DNA of 64,000 nt, taken from positions 1-64,000 of the forward strand of contig CAOKER010000011.1 in NCBI GenBank assembly GCA_948467545.1. The letters run 5' to 3'. This document shows, in pieces, positions 15,172 to 24,435 of the stretch; the first letter of the stretch is position 1; every line of letters starts with the position of its first letter. The notes beneath the pieces are model-generated. The model was not told the DNA's origin. It did not search any database and saw only the letters and a list, made by a program, of their open reading frames with translations. The stretch is from an uncultured Eubacteriales bacterium. GTDB taxonomy: Bacteria > Bacillota > Clostridia > Oscillospirales > CAG-272. The position numbers and the translations under genes are program-made.

Positions 15172-16899
15172 TTGACAGTCGAATTTTGGTTTTTAATCGG
15201 AGCTGCACTTGTATTCTGGATGCAGGCAGGCTTTGCTATGGTTGAGACAGGATTTACCCGTGCAAAGAATGCAGGAAACATTATAATGAAAAATTTGATG
15301 GATTTCTGTATAGGAACAGTGGTATTTTCCTTGCTTGGCTATACAATTATGATGGGTGAAGATACGTTATTCGGTTTAATCGGTTTACCGAACATGGATC
15401 TTTTTACAAATTTTAAGGAGTTTATAGCAAGTCCTGCCGACGGTTCGTTTACAGGCGCGTCTACCTTTGTTTTTAACCTTGTGTTCTGTGCAACAACCGC
15501 GACGATTGTATCCGGAGCTATGGCGGAGCGTACAAAATTTTCCGCATATTGCATATACTCAGGTGTTATTTCTCTTGTAATTTATCCTATCGAAGCACAT
15601 TGGATTTGGGGCGGCGGCTGGCTGTCACAGCTTGGTTTTCATGATTATGCCGGATCCTGCGCAATTCATATGGTCGGCGGTATTGCCGCGCTTGTCGGAG
15701 CGATCTTCCTTGGACCTCGTATCGGAAAGTATGTAAAGGATAAAGCCGGAAAGGTAATCAAAGTCAACGCAATTCCGGGACATTCTATAACTCTCGGAGC
15801 ACTTGGAGTATTTATTCTGTGGCTTGGCTGGTATGGCTTTAACGGTGCTGCCGCAACATCTGCGTCTGAGCTTGCTTCGGTATTTCTTACAACAACAATA
15901 GCTCCCTCGGTTGCCACATGCGTCACTATGATATTTACATGGGTTAAGAACGGTAAGCCGGATGTTTCAATGTGTCTCAATGCGTCTCTTGCAGGTTTGG
16001 TTGGAATTACGGCAGGCTGTGATGCGTTGGACGCGGTCGGTGCCGCTGTGGTCGGAGTTGTTTCCGGTATTCTTGTGGTTGTCGTTGTAGAGCTGCTCGA
16101 TATTAAATTACATATAGATGATCCGGTCGGTGCGGTTGGCGTTCATATGGCAAATGGTATTTGGGGTACAATCGCAGTGGGGTTACTGGCAAATCCCGAC
16201 GCTCCGGCCGGATTGGAGGGGCTGTTCTATACCGGCTCTTTCAGACAGCTTGGACTTCAATGCCTTGGAGTAATCAGCGTCGGAACGTACGCTGTTGTAA
16301 TGATGACAATTACATTTGCCGTTATCAAAAAGCTGCATGGTCTTCGCGCGTCGGCAGAGGATGAACTTGCCGGCCTTGATATTACCGAGCATGGTCTTCC
16401 GAGTGCATACCCTGATTTTGTTCCTGCGGTTGACAAATATACTTCTACGGGTATTGGGGATGATATTACAGTTGTTACGGGAGATGTTCCGGAAGCTGAA
16501 GCTGTTCCTGTCAAAAAGCTTCCGACTTTCTCTGATGAAACTCCTAAGTTTACGAAGATTGAGATTATTTGTAAAGAGGGCAGATTTGAGGTTCTTAAGG
16601 ATGCAATGAGCAAACTCGGCATAACCGGCATGACAGTTTCACATGTAATGGGATGCGGTGTTCAAAAGGGAAAACCCGAGTATTACCGAGGAGTTCCGGT
16701 AGAAACTAATCTTCTTCCTAAAGTTCAGGTAGAGGTTGTTGTAAGTAAAATACCTGTACGCAGTGTAATTGAAACTGCCAAAAAAGCTCTTTATACGGGA
16801 CATATCGGAGACGGAAAGATTTTTGTATACGATGTAGAAAACGTTGTTAAGGTTCGTACCGGAGAAGAGGGTTACGACGCTCTTCAGGATGTGGAGTAA
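15172..16899 (+). CDS. amt: Ammonium transporter Amt fused to a PII signalling domain
   Basis: A 575-residue fusion protein. TTG 15172 was chosen as start (AAGGAAG 8 nt upstream; GTG 15163 overlaps that site; longer frames reach back into glnN). Residues 1-410 are an Amt/Mep channel with about 11 membrane helices, including IEAHWIWGGGWL and PVGAVGVHMANGIWG, the conserved pore segments. A linker (about 410-460) leads to a complete PII/GlnB domain (461-575) with the T-loop tyrosines in EYYRGV and the C-terminal GHIGDGKIFVYDVENVV signature. PII normally gates Amt as a separate protein; here it is tethered. Downstream of glnN, so uptake and assimilation are expressed together. Confidence 0.93.
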   Translation: MTVEFWFLIGAALVFWMQAGFAMVETGFTRAKNAGNIIMKNLMDFCIGTVVFSLLGYTIMMGEDTLFGLIGLPNMDLFTNFKEFIASPADGSFTGASTFVFNLVFCATTATIVSGAMAERTKFSAYCIYSGVISLVIYPIEAHWIWGGGWLSQLGFHDYAGSCAIHMVGGIAALVGAIFLGPRIGKYVKDKAGKVIKVNAIPGHSITLGALGVFILWLGWYGFNGAAATSASELASVFLTTTIAPSVATCVTMIFTWVKNGKPDVSMCLNASLAGLVGITAGCDALDAVGAAVVGVVSGILVVVVVELLDIKLHIDDPVGAVGVHMANGIWGTIAVGLLANPDAPAGLEGLFYTGSFRQLGLQCLGVISVGTYAVVMMTITFAVIKKLHGLRASAEDELAGLDITEHGLPSAYPDFVPAVDKYTSTGIGDDITVVTGDVPEAEAVPVKKLPTFSDETPKFTKIEIICKEGRFEVLKDAMSKLGITGMTVSHVMGCGVQKGKPEYYRGVPVETNLLPKVQVEVVVSKIPVRSVIETAKKALYTGHIGDGKIFVYDVENVVKVRTGEEGYDALQDVE

Positions 16900-16974
16900 A
16901 ACCGTAAATTTTTTACAATGTACCTTGATGGTCGTGAAGTTTCATTAACAGTTTATAAATTTAAAAGCATTTGA

Positions 16975-17245
16975 GTCCGGAGAAGTAGGACGGCACACCG
17001 GCCTAAAGCGATCGCGGGACGGTGAGAGCCGCGAAGTGAGGCGCCGTCAGAATAACACCGGGCGAAGCTGCAAGCTGAAAGGGAATACCGAGTAGGTGCG
17101 CCGTAATATCGCGCGTCAGACGAGCAGGCTTTCGGATGGGAGCCGATTATCATAAGGCAAACCGTCCGGTGTTTGGACTCCGGACGGATTTGTCTGTAAA
17201 AGAGAAGCAAATTAGGTGGCACCGCGGGCAGCAGCGCCCGCCCTA
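16975..17245 (+). promoter_or_regulatory. T-box riboswitch (probable Asn specifier) upstream of asnB
   Basis: The T-box core AGGTGGCACCGCG lies at 17214-17227. The base of stem I is formed by GTCCGGAG (16975-16982) with CTCCGGAC (17178-17185). The specifier region reads GAATAACACC, and AAC (17054-17056) followed by ACC fits an asparagine codon, matching the gene downstream. A GCGGGC/GCCCGC hairpin (17224-17241) follows, with only a weak U-run. Uncharged tRNA-Asn should switch expression of asnB on. Confidence 0.88.
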
Positions 17246-17307
17246 TTAAAGGCTGATAATTAATACTGCTCAATTATTGGGAGCATACTTTCGGAGGATT
17301 ATCAATT

Positions 17308-18885
17308 ATGTGTTCTATTATGGGGTACTGTGACGTCGGAGCCTCTTTTTGTGACTTTAAAAAGGGCTTTGACCGTACGATTTCAAGAGGTCCGGATGAC
17401 AGCCGTATAATCGACACCGGAAAAGGACTGCTCGGCTTTCATCGTCTTGCAATTATGGGGCTGCATCCGGAGGGTATGCAGCCGTTTGAGCTTCATGGCA
17501 GTTATATAGTCTGTAACGGAGAGATATATGGTTTTGAAAAATTAAAAAAAGAACTGTCAGCGGATTACACGTTTGTGAGTGAATCCGATTGTGAGATTCT
17601 GCTTCCTATGTATGAAAAATACGGTACCGATATGTTCGGCATGCTGGACGCGGAATTTGCAATGATTATCTACGACGCGAAAAAAGAATGTTATATTGCG
17701 GCGCGTGATCCGATAGGAATACGGCCGTTGTATTTCGGTTACGATAAAAACGGCGTAATTATCTTTGCAAGCGAAGCCAAAAACCTTGTCGGACTTGCCG
17801 AAAAGATTATGCCGTTTCCTCCGGGCCATTACTATGCTGACGGAAAGTTTGTATGCTATTCCGATATAGCGTCGGTTAATGCTTATTCGGAAGATGATTT
17901 AGAAACCGTATGCGGTAAAATTCATGATAAGCTTGTTGAGGGTATACGTAAACGTCTTGTAGCGGACGCCAAGGTCGGTTTTTTACTTAGCGGCGGTCTG
18001 GATTCTTCGCTTGTTTGTTCGGTTGCCGCAAAGCTGAGCGGAAAACCTATACGTACTTTTGCAATCGGAATGAGTGAGGACGCTATTGATTTGAAGTACG
18101 CAAAACAGGTTGCCGATTATATAGGAAGTGAGCATACAGAGGTAATTATAACTAAGGAGGATGTACTTTCATCCCTTGATAAAGTCATTCATCTTCTCGG
18201 AACATTTGACATTACAACAATCCGCGCGAGTATGGGAATGTATTTGATTTGCAGGGCTATTCACGATAATACGGATATACGGGTGCTTCTTACCGGAGAG
18301 ATTTCGGATGAGCTGTTCGGTTATAAATATACAGATTTTGCTCCGTCTGCGGAAGCCTTTCAAATGGAATCGCAGAAGCGAATAAGAGAGCTGCATATGT
18401 ATGATGTTCTTCGTGCGGACCGGTGTATTTCGGTTAACTCTCTTGAAGCACGAGTTCCATTCGGGGATCTTGATTTTGTAAAGTATGTAATGTCTGTAAA
18501 TCCGGAAATGAAACTGAATAAATACGGAAAGGGAAAATACCTTCTTCGTCATGCCTTTGAAGGGGATTATCTTCCTCATGATATTTTGTTCAGAGAAAAA
18601 GCCGCTTTTTCCGATGCTGTCGGACATTCTATGGTAGATTATCTTAAGGCGTATGCTGATGCATATTATTCGGATTCCGATTATGAGAAAAAACGGAAGA
18701 AGTATATACATGCTGCGCCGTTTACCAAAGAATCTCTTCTTTACCGTGAAATTTTTGAGAAATATTATCCGGGACAGTCGGACATGATAGTCGACTTTTG
18801 GATGCCCAACAAGGCATGGGACGGCTGTAACGTGGATGATCCTTCAGCGCGTGTACTTTCAAACTATGGAGAGTCGGGTAAATAA
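17308..18885 (+). CDS. asnB: Asparagine synthetase B (glutamine-hydrolysing)
   Basis: 525 residues. Glutaminase domain at the N-terminus with catalytic Cys2 after Met removal (MCSIMGYC) and the SRGPDDS and LGFHRLAI segments. The C-terminal synthetase domain has the ATP-pyrophosphatase loop LLSGGLDSSLV (about residue 230) and TGEISDELFGYKY. It converts aspartate, glutamine and ATP to asparagine and glutamate. Good GGAGG site. Controlled by the T-box leader and placed beside GS-III, which supplies its glutamine. Length is that of the bacterial AsnB class. Confidence 0.96.
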   Translation: MCSIMGYCDVGASFCDFKKGFDRTISRGPDDSRIIDTGKGLLGFHRLAIMGLHPEGMQPFELHGSYIVCNGEIYGFEKLKKELSADYTFVSESDCEILLPMYEKYGTDMFGMLDAEFAMIIYDAKKECYIAARDPIGIRPLYFGYDKNGVIIFASEAKNLVGLAEKIMPFPPGHYYADGKFVCYSDIASVNAYSEDDLETVCGKIHDKLVEGIRKRLVADAKVGFLLSGGLDSSLVCSVAAKLSGKPIRTFAIGMSEDAIDLKYAKQVADYIGSEHTEVIITKEDVLSSLDKVIHLLGTFDITTIRASMGMYLICRAIHDNTDIRVLLTGEISDELFGYKYTDFAPSAEAFQMESQKRIRELHMYDVLRADRCISVNSLEARVPFGDLDFVKYVMSVNPEMKLNKYGKGKYLLRHAFEGDYLPHDILFREKAAFSDAVGHSMVDYLKAYADAYYSDSDYEKKRKKYIHAAPFTKESLLYREIFEKYYPGQSDMIVDFWMPNKAWDGCNVDDPSARVLSNYGESGK

Positions 18886-18944
18886 CGATAAACGATAGTA
18901 CAGAGCAATTGGAGCTTTTATTAAGGAATAAAAGAAAGATGTCT

Positions 18945-19045
18945 GATGTCTTCTCCCCTGAGGCGGCGGGGAGGCGGGTTTCGCCGGGTGTTTTCAGCGG
19001 CGGATTATACCTGCGTCACTGAAATACCTTATGGCGCTCCTTTGC
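18945..19045 (+). repeat. GC-rich intergenic repeat, copy 1
   Basis: Contains GAGGCGGCGG, CGGGTTTCGCCGGGTGTTTTCAGCGGCGG (split here over 18962-19004) and a tail TTATGGCGCTCCTTTGCCCCTTATT. Nearly the same core recurs at 26740-26790, with looser relatives at 37365-37475 and 55310-55410. Confidence 0.6.
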
Positions 19046-19054
19046 CCCTTATTA

Positions 19055-19102
19055 AACAAGTACCTGTATACCGAGTTAAAATTCGGTATACAGGTACTTG
19101 TT
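19055..19102. terminator. Bidirectional terminator between asnB and the response regulator
   Basis: A perfect 20-bp stem (19055-19074 with 19083-19102) around the 8-nt loop GTTAAAAT. It lies between two converging genes. The U-run is short (GATTTTT). Confidence 0.8.
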
Positions 19103-19150
19103 GATTTTTGACACGTTTGCCTGACAATAATCTTGCTGCAGTATAGGAAA

Positions 19151-19789
19151 TCATAATTTATCGGAAAGCATATATCCCTTTCCTCGTACCGTTACAATCA
19201 TCGGTATCCCGAATACCGCTTCAAGCTTCTCTCGGAGAAAACGAATGTAGACATCGACTATGTTGCTTTTTTTGTCGGAGCGTTTTTCATTATAAAATGC
19301 ATATAAAGCATTTTCGCGGCTTACCGGAGTTCCTTTGCTTTGAACAAGCAGTCTGAACAGCCTGAATTCCTGATCGGTAAGTACAGCACTTTCTCCGCGG
19401 AAGTGTACACATTTTTCCGTTTCATCAATTTCTATGCTGTTCTGATTTATTTCTGCGGTTATATTGCATACTGTTTTGCGGAACAGCATAATCGAAAACG
19501 GTCTTTGTAAAAAAATATAGTTATCAGTATCAGCGCGGTAAGCATTTCCTGCGGCTTCGGGAGAAATTCTGTACAATTGTTTTTTAGAAAAAATTATAAC
19601 CGTGTTGGTAAATTCCTGTGCTTTATGTATTATATCTTTTCCGGATGTGTCGGCATCGGCAATCAAAAGAGAATGTGTGTCCGCGGGGGAAAGGGCAGTT
19701 TTGATTTGCACTTTATAGCCCATTTCGGAAAGTTCAAGCCGAAGCATCTGTGAATACAGAGAATCCTCCGAGAGAATAACAGCATTCAT
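19151..19789 (-). CDS. OmpR-type response regulator with atypical receiver domain
   Basis: 212 residues. The C-terminal winged helix (about 120-210; DQEFRLFRLLVQ, NIVDVYIRFLREKLE, VRGKGYML) is a clear OmpR/PhoB DNA-binding domain. The N-terminal domain resembles a receiver but is degenerate: only one of the acidic-pocket residues is obvious (SEDS), the acceptor region reads LLIADADTSG, and the conserved Lys before PF is replaced by Arg (LQRPFS). It may therefore act without phosphorylation. No histidine kinase is adjacent. It is the last gene of a leftward group after the thioesterase. Confidence 0.8.
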   Translation of the reverse strand: MNAVILSEDSLYSQMLRLELSEMGYKVQIKTALSPADTHSLLIADADTSGKDIIHKAQEFTNTVIIFSKKQLYRISPEAAGNAYRADTDNYIFLQRPFSIMLFRKTVCNITAEINQNSIEIDETEKCVHFRGESAVLTDQEFRLFRLLVQSKGTPVSRENALYAFYNEKRSDKKSNIVDVYIRFLREKLEAVFGIPMIVTVRGKGYMLSDKL

Positions 19790-19847
19790 TACTTCGGCCT
19801 CCGTTTCTCTCCTTGATTTTTTACTTATATTTTTTACTTATATAATG

Positions 19848-20666
19848 TTAGATATCCGTGATTTCCATGCGCGCTTCTATTCCGGCTTTAATATCGGGCT
19901 TTTCCGTATGCTTTGTTCGGAAATAATATATTCCATTTGTGTCCTTGCCGCAGTATATATCGACTTTTTCTCCTATTCTTGCTTCGGTGATAAATGATAT
20001 TGAAAGTGCCGATACGCGTTTTCCGGTAAGTGCCGGACGGCTGTCCCGATGTATTGTAAAGCCTGAATCCGCGATTTCTTCATTTGTTTCTTGGGATTGC
20101 TTTGGGAGATAGTTGCAAAGCATGTTAGGGTATACCGTATTATGCATATGCCCGTTTATATCCGCGTCGCTGTAAGTTACCGTATGTGTACCGTTTTTAT
20201 TAAGGGGAAGATCCGGCGGAATGACAAAGCGAATCGGAACCCTTGGATCGATCGGCTTGTCTTCACCGAACCCTAAAGTAAGTTCATCGACCTTGCATAA
20301 ACGGCGTGTTTCAATATCAGCAAGCGCCCAAATTGACGACAACTGCACAACCGGCTCTCCGTCTTTGACTATATCCGCGCATCTGTAAAGCGAAAAACCG
20401 GAGCTTGGACACGCCCAGCTTTCGACATCTATTTTGTCGCAGGCATATAAAGGTTTTATTAGCCGCATTGCAATTCTGCTAAGTATATAAGCCCTTCCCG
20501 ATTCTCTGAGAGAATCGAGGGAAGGGCCGCAGTAAAAGTGCTGATTATATGCCGCGTCCTGTAGATATCCAAGTATAGCGGAGGCGGAGGCAATACCGTT
20601 TATATCTGTATCGTTGGGCCTGACATAGGTATGATCTACCCACTTAGATTGATCTGTCAATTTCAT
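19848..20666 (-). CDS. Acyl-ACP thioesterase
   Basis: 272 residues, two tandem hot-dog domains as in the FatA/FatB-like family (Acyl-ACP_TE). The first carries DHTYVRPNDTDINGIASASAIL (N-terminal hot-dog), the second YSDADINGHMHNTVYPNML, which has the Asp/Asn/His residues used in catalysis. It hydrolyses acyl-ACP to free fatty acid, in bacteria often to adjust membrane lipid supply. It follows the aldolase gene by 68 nt and may be co-transcribed with it. Confidence 0.88.
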   Translation of the reverse strand: MKLTDQSKWVDHTYVRPNDTDINGIASASAILGYLQDAAYNQHFYCGPSLDSLRESGRAYILSRIAMRLIKPLYACDKIDVESWACPSSGFSLYRCADIVKDGEPVVQLSSIWALADIETRRLCKVDELTLGFGEDKPIDPRVPIRFVIPPDLPLNKNGTHTVTYSDADINGHMHNTVYPNMLCNYLPKQSQETNEEIADSGFTIHRDSRPALTGKRVSALSISFITEARIGEKVDIYCGKDTNGIYYFRTKHTEKPDIKAGIEARMEITDI

Positions 20667-20734
20667 TTTACAACCGGTTCTTTCGTGAAAACTATAGCTG
20701 ATTTAATTAGATGTTTTGCTGTATTAAGCTGATT

Positions 20735-21664
20735 TTATGCTTTGCCGTTTGATCCTAAAACATTGACAATCTTGTGTGTCACCATCTTTTTAACCTCTTC
20801 GCGGGCAACCTTAAGGTATCCGCGCGGATCAAAAATAGTAGGATCCGCTTTCATTACGCGGCGGATGCCTGCGGTAAAGGCGAGACGTATGTCAGAGTCG
20901 ATATTGATTTTGCAGACAGCCATTGAAGCGGCACGGCGAAGCAGATCCTCCGGAACGCCCTTTGCACCGTCGAGATTTCCGCCGCATTCGTTGATTTCCT
21001 CAACGAGTTCCGGAATTACGGAAGACGCTCCGTGAAGGACAATCGGAAATCCGGGAAGTCTCTTAGATACTTCTTCAAGTATGTCAAAGCGAAGTTTAGC
21101 TTCACCCTTGAATTTATATGCGCCGTGACTCGTACCGATAGCAATTGCGAGAGAATCCACACCGGTTTTCTCAACAAATTCTTCAACTTCTGCAGGATTT
21201 GTGTACATTGCGTCATCTGCGCTTACGTTTACGTCGTCTTCAATTCCGGCAAGTTTACCGAGCTCGCCCTCAACGACAACGCCGTGAGCATGAGCGTATT
21301 CGACAACCTTGCGTGTAACAGCGATATTTTCCTCGAAGGAATATTTTGAACCGTCAATCATAACTGAGGTAAAACCGCCGTCAACACAGGACTTGCAAAT
21401 TTCAAAGCCGTCGCCGTGGTCAAGATGAAGAGCAAGATCAATGCCGGTGTCTTTAACTGCTGCCTGAGCAAGAGCCATAAGGTATTCATGTTTAGCATAC
21501 TTTCTTGCGCCTGCGGAAACCTGAAGAATTACAGGCGATTTATTTTCTTCACATGCTTCTGTGATTGCCTGAATTATTTCCATATTGTTAATGTTGAACG
21601 CACCGACCGCGTATCCGCCTTCGTACGCTTTTTTGAACATTTCTGTAGTAGTTACAAGGGCCAT
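20735..21664 (-). CDS. fba: Fructose-bisphosphate aldolase, class II
   Basis: 309 residues. The start MALVTTTEMF was chosen because AGGAG lies 8 nt upstream; the frame opens 9 nt earlier at a GTG overlapping that site. Zinc-dependent class II aldolase: ALHLDHGDGFE with metal-binding His residues, VVVEGELGKLAGIEDD, IAIGTSHGAYK and VLHGASSV. It cleaves fructose 1,6-bisphosphate to triose phosphates in glycolysis. The GELGKLAGxED pattern is typical of the FbaA/GatY group; a tagatose-bisphosphate specificity is less likely but not excluded. Confidence 0.93.
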   Translation of the reverse strand: MALVTTTEMFKKAYEGGYAVGAFNINNMEIIQAITEACEENKSPVILQVSAGARKYAKHEYLMALAQAAVKDTGIDLALHLDHGDGFEICKSCVDGGFTSVMIDGSKYSFEENIAVTRKVVEYAHAHGVVVEGELGKLAGIEDDVNVSADDAMYTNPAEVEEFVEKTGVDSLAIAIGTSHGAYKFKGEAKLRFDILEEVSKRLPGFPIVLHGASSVIPELVEEINECGGNLDGAKGVPEDLLRRAASMAVCKINIDSDIRLAFTAGIRRVMKADPTIFDPRGYLKVAREEVKKMVTHKIVNVLGSNGKA

Positions 21665-21823
21665 ATTTTTCACTCCTGTTTCTTAGAATGTGCCGGTATC
21701 CCCGGCAATTGCTAAATTTGATTTATGACTATAGTTTAACGCATTAGGAGGAAAAAATCAAGTCCTTTTCGACAAATAATGTAAAGAAAGTTTTCGTTTT
21801 CAGCCAAGCATGAGTTATGAAAA

Positions 21824-22534
21824 TTACGTTCCGCTGCCTCGTTCGCCCAGAAGAGTAGAGGCGTAGATACTTTCTTCTTTATCTTTGCTTGCTCCTCCGA
21901 CGGTTTTTGTCTTTGATTTTTGTTCTCCGGTATGCCAGCCGGCAGTGTTTTCATATTGTTTTGTTTTTTCACGTCCGCCGGCATCAGACTTAGATCTTAC
22001 AGTGGCTCTATGTCCTGCGTCAAGCTTTATATTTTCATGCCTTTCGGCATTTTCTTCATATTTATGAGATTTTATGGTACCCGCGGTATTTGCTTCGGTT
22101 TTTTGTATGCTTTCATGATGGGCAGTTGCTGAACTTTCGTATTTTTTGCTGATGTAATCGACGTCCTGTTTTGAAAGTCCGAAGCTTATAGTGATTGCGT
22201 TGTCTACTCGGATCATCATGCTGTCGTCAAGATGTCCCATTTTCTCTTTGAGTCTTTGCTTGTCAAGCGTTCGTATCTGCTCAAGAAGAACAACCGAATC
22301 TCGTGAAAGTCCTGCGTTTTCCGTTTCGCCGGGAGCAGCTTCACGAAATACCTCGATATGTGTCGGCAGTTTAGATTTTCCAAGCTTGCTTGTAATTGCA
22401 GCAGCAATGACGGTAGGACTGTATTTGTTTCCCACATCGTTCTGTATTATAAGAACAGGCCGGAGACCGCCCTGTTCCGAACCGACGACGGGAGAAAGAT
22501 CAGCATAAAAAATGTCGCCGCGTTTTATTGTCAC
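21824..22534 (-). CDS. MazF/PemK-type endoribonuclease with long hydrophilic tail
   Basis: The first 115-120 residues are a MazF/NdoA fold: [43 protein letters not shown] and [10 protein letters not shown] with the conserved Arg/Thr active-site residues. MazF proteins are sequence-specific mRNA interferases of about 115 residues. This one continues for about 110 residues of charged, Lys/Glu/Thr/Gly-rich, probably disordered sequence. GTG 22534 was chosen (GGAGA 8-10 nt upstream). No antitoxin gene of the MazE type is visible upstream or downstream. Confidence 0.85.
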   Translation of the reverse strand: MTIKRGDIFYADLSPVVGSEQGGLRPVLIIQNDVGNKYSPTVIAAAITSKLGKSKLPTHIEVFREAAPGETENAGLSRDSVVLLEQIRTLDKQRLKEKMGHLDDSMMIRVDNAITISFGLSKQDVDYISKKYESSATAHHESIQKTEANTAGTIKSHKYEENAERHENIKLDAGHRATVRSKSDAGGREKTKQYENTAGWHTGEQKSKTKTVGGASKDKEESIYASTLLGERGSGT

Positions 22535-22773
22535 TTGATTCACTCTCCATTATTTTATACGTTATCCGGTTTGTGCACAACCTGTAATTTTATTTTTACC
22601 GGGAGATATACCGTTTAAACATCCGACCCAAAAAAGAATTGAGTTGGTGTCACTTGTATTTTATGCTTTGGGGTGATCTAATGTGAGACGGCTTAGACTA
22701 AATCATGTGATTTCAATTTTTGTAAATTTTTAACATTTAATCCTTTGTCTGCGAAAATATTAATACTTTTAAC

Positions 22774-22802
22774 TTTACATTTTAAGTGAGATATGATATA
22801 AT
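22774..22802 (+). promoter_or_regulatory. Promoter upstream of nrdR
   Basis: TTTACA (22774-22779), 17-nt spacer, TATAAT (22797-22802). A palindrome TCAAAGCTTTGA (22813-22824) lies at the likely transcription start. Otherwise the 480-bp gap 22535-23016 shows no gene; about 200 nt of leader precede nrdR. Confidence 0.65.
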
Positions 22803-23016
22803 AATATTAAGTTCAAAGCTTTGAGATGTGCAAATTTTGTTTCTTCGCAAGCTCGGAGGCAAGTCTCGTTTTATTGCAGTTACAGCGATTTTTATGAGAA
22901 AAAATGCACCTTTCGGTTTTCTTGAAATTTACGGAATTATAAAAACGACAGAAATGTAAATCATATGGACAGCCGGTATAAACAGAACGGCAGGTAAGAA
23001 GGATGGTTACTCATAA

Positions 23017-23541
23017 ATGAAATGTCCTGTTTGCGGTTATGAAGACAGCAAGGTAATAGATACAAGGCCTACGGAGAACGGAAGTATACGCAGGCGCAGA
23101 GAATGCTTGAATTGTCAGCGCCGTTTTACCACGTTTGAGATAATAGATACGGTTCCGGTACTTGTTGTAAAAAAAGACGGAAGCAGAGAGGTTTTTGATA
23201 AAAATAAACTCTTGAACGGAATAATCAAAGCCTGCTATAAACGGCCGGTAAGTTCAGAGCAGATGAACAGAATGGCAGACAATATTTCACAGACGGTTTC
23301 TAATTCTCTGCGGCATGAAATTCCATCGTCAGAGCTCGGTGGAATGGTAATGGAAGAGCTGCGTGATGTTGATGAAGTTTCGTATGTCAGATTTGCATCC
23401 GTCTATAGGGAGTTTAAAGACGCCGAAACCTTTATGGAAGAGCTTTATAAACTCGGCGGCTGCCGGATTTCGGAATCCGGTCAAAAGGGAAATATTTTTG
23501 AAGAAGGCGAAAAAAATAAAATCGAAAAAAAGAAGATTTAA
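23017..23541 (+). CDS. nrdR: Transcriptional repressor NrdR
   Basis: 174 residues. N-terminal zinc ribbon (CPVCGYEDSKVIDTR and CLNCQRRFTTFE) followed by an ATP-cone domain (about 47-135, VLVVKKDGSREVFDKNKLLNGI). NrdR senses nucleotides and represses ribonucleotide reductase genes. Most NrdR proteins are about 150 residues; here about 20 extra Lys/Glu-rich residues follow. No nrd genes occur in the window. Confidence 0.95.
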   Translation: MKCPVCGYEDSKVIDTRPTENGSIRRRRECLNCQRRFTTFEIIDTVPVLVVKKDGSREVFDKNKLLNGIIKACYKRPVSSEQMNRMADNISQTVSNSLRHEIPSSELGGMVMEELRDVDEVSYVRFASVYREFKDAETFMEELYKLGGCRISESGQKGNIFEEGEKNKIEKKKI

Positions 23542-23724
23542 CCAATATTAGCATATATAACATAAGTGGCTGCGGAAAAGCTTTAAATATATTCCGCGGT
23601 TTTTATTTTTTTATTCGCAGTACCTTTTTTGCATATAATTTCAGCTAATAAAAGTCTGATTTTGCAGCATACTGATATTGTGCAGTTTTAAACTGTAATT
23701 TATAGAAAGGACAGGATTTTTAAT

Positions 23725-23910
23725 ATGCCACTTATAACTTCCAAAGAACTGACGGCGATTGAGGATATACTCGGAATGGAACAGAACCTGATTGAGAAAT
23801 ACCGTAATTACGCGGAAAGTACAGGAGACTGTAAGCTTAAGACGCAATTCGGTGAAGCGGCGTCAAAGCATCAGAATCATTTTGACGCTCTTTTTGCACT
23901 TTTGAAATAA
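23725..23910 (+). CDS. Small CotF-like protein (spore coat type)
   Basis: 61 residues, helical, beginning TSKELTAIEDILGMEQNLIEKYRNYA, which resembles the first helices of CotF-like/ferritin-like small coat proteins of Clostridia. SD AGAAAGGAC. Followed 130 nt downstream by a related gene (24040-24303), suggesting a pair acting together. Its role in sporulation is inferred only from family resemblance. Confidence 0.65.
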   Translation: MPLITSKELTAIEDILGMEQNLIEKYRNYAESTGDCKLKTQFGEAASKHQNHFDALFALLK

Positions 23911-24039
23911 GCGGGGTATAGACTGCAAATTCAGCAGAGGTACAGAACCGATACGGAAAAGCCGTTAAATAAATAAGTTTAACTGTTTTTGCGTTTATCA
24001 GTTTTTGATGCATGTTAAAAGAAAGGTATGGTGATTTGA

Positions 24040-24303
24040 ATGGCACAGGTAGTATGGGATGACAAAGAGAAGATGACCGATGCTCTTACATCGGAAAAAT
24101 ATCTTACCGAGACTTATAATTCGTATACGTCGGAGACTGCGACACCTGAGGTAAAAAGCTGTTTTCAAAATATTTTATGCGAGGAGCATGATATTTCGTA
24201 CGGACTTTTCTGTGAGATGAACGGAAGAGGATGGTATCCTGTCGATAAAGCGGACGAAAACAAGCTTCAAACGGTACGCAGCAAATTTGCGGTAATGGCG
24301 TAA
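24040..24303 (+). CDS. Spore coat protein, CotF family-like
   Basis: 87 residues. The segment MTDALTSEKYLTETYNSYTSETATPEV and the later ILCEEHDISYGLFCEMNGRGWYPVDKA are typical of CotF-family proteins (helical bundle, GWY-P near the end). A GAAAGG ribosome site precedes the ATG. It follows the smaller CotF-like gene and supports a spore-forming host. Confidence 0.75.
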   Translation: MAQVVWDDKEKMTDALTSEKYLTETYNSYTSETATPEVKSCFQNILCEEHDISYGLFCEMNGRGWYPVDKADENKLQTVRSKFAVMA

Positions 24304-24435
24304 CCAAATTGCGGAAATGGTGTAATTAAAGATTAAAAGACAAGCGGCATATAAAGTAAGTATGCCGCTTGTCTTTAGTATTTTACGGTATTTTAATAAA
24401 TATATTATGATATTCAATAATATAGAGGTTTTTAT

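Noticed and set aside
16953..17273. Open frame on the minus strand upstream of asnB
   Set aside because: It is the complement of the T-box leader, whose core and stem are clear.
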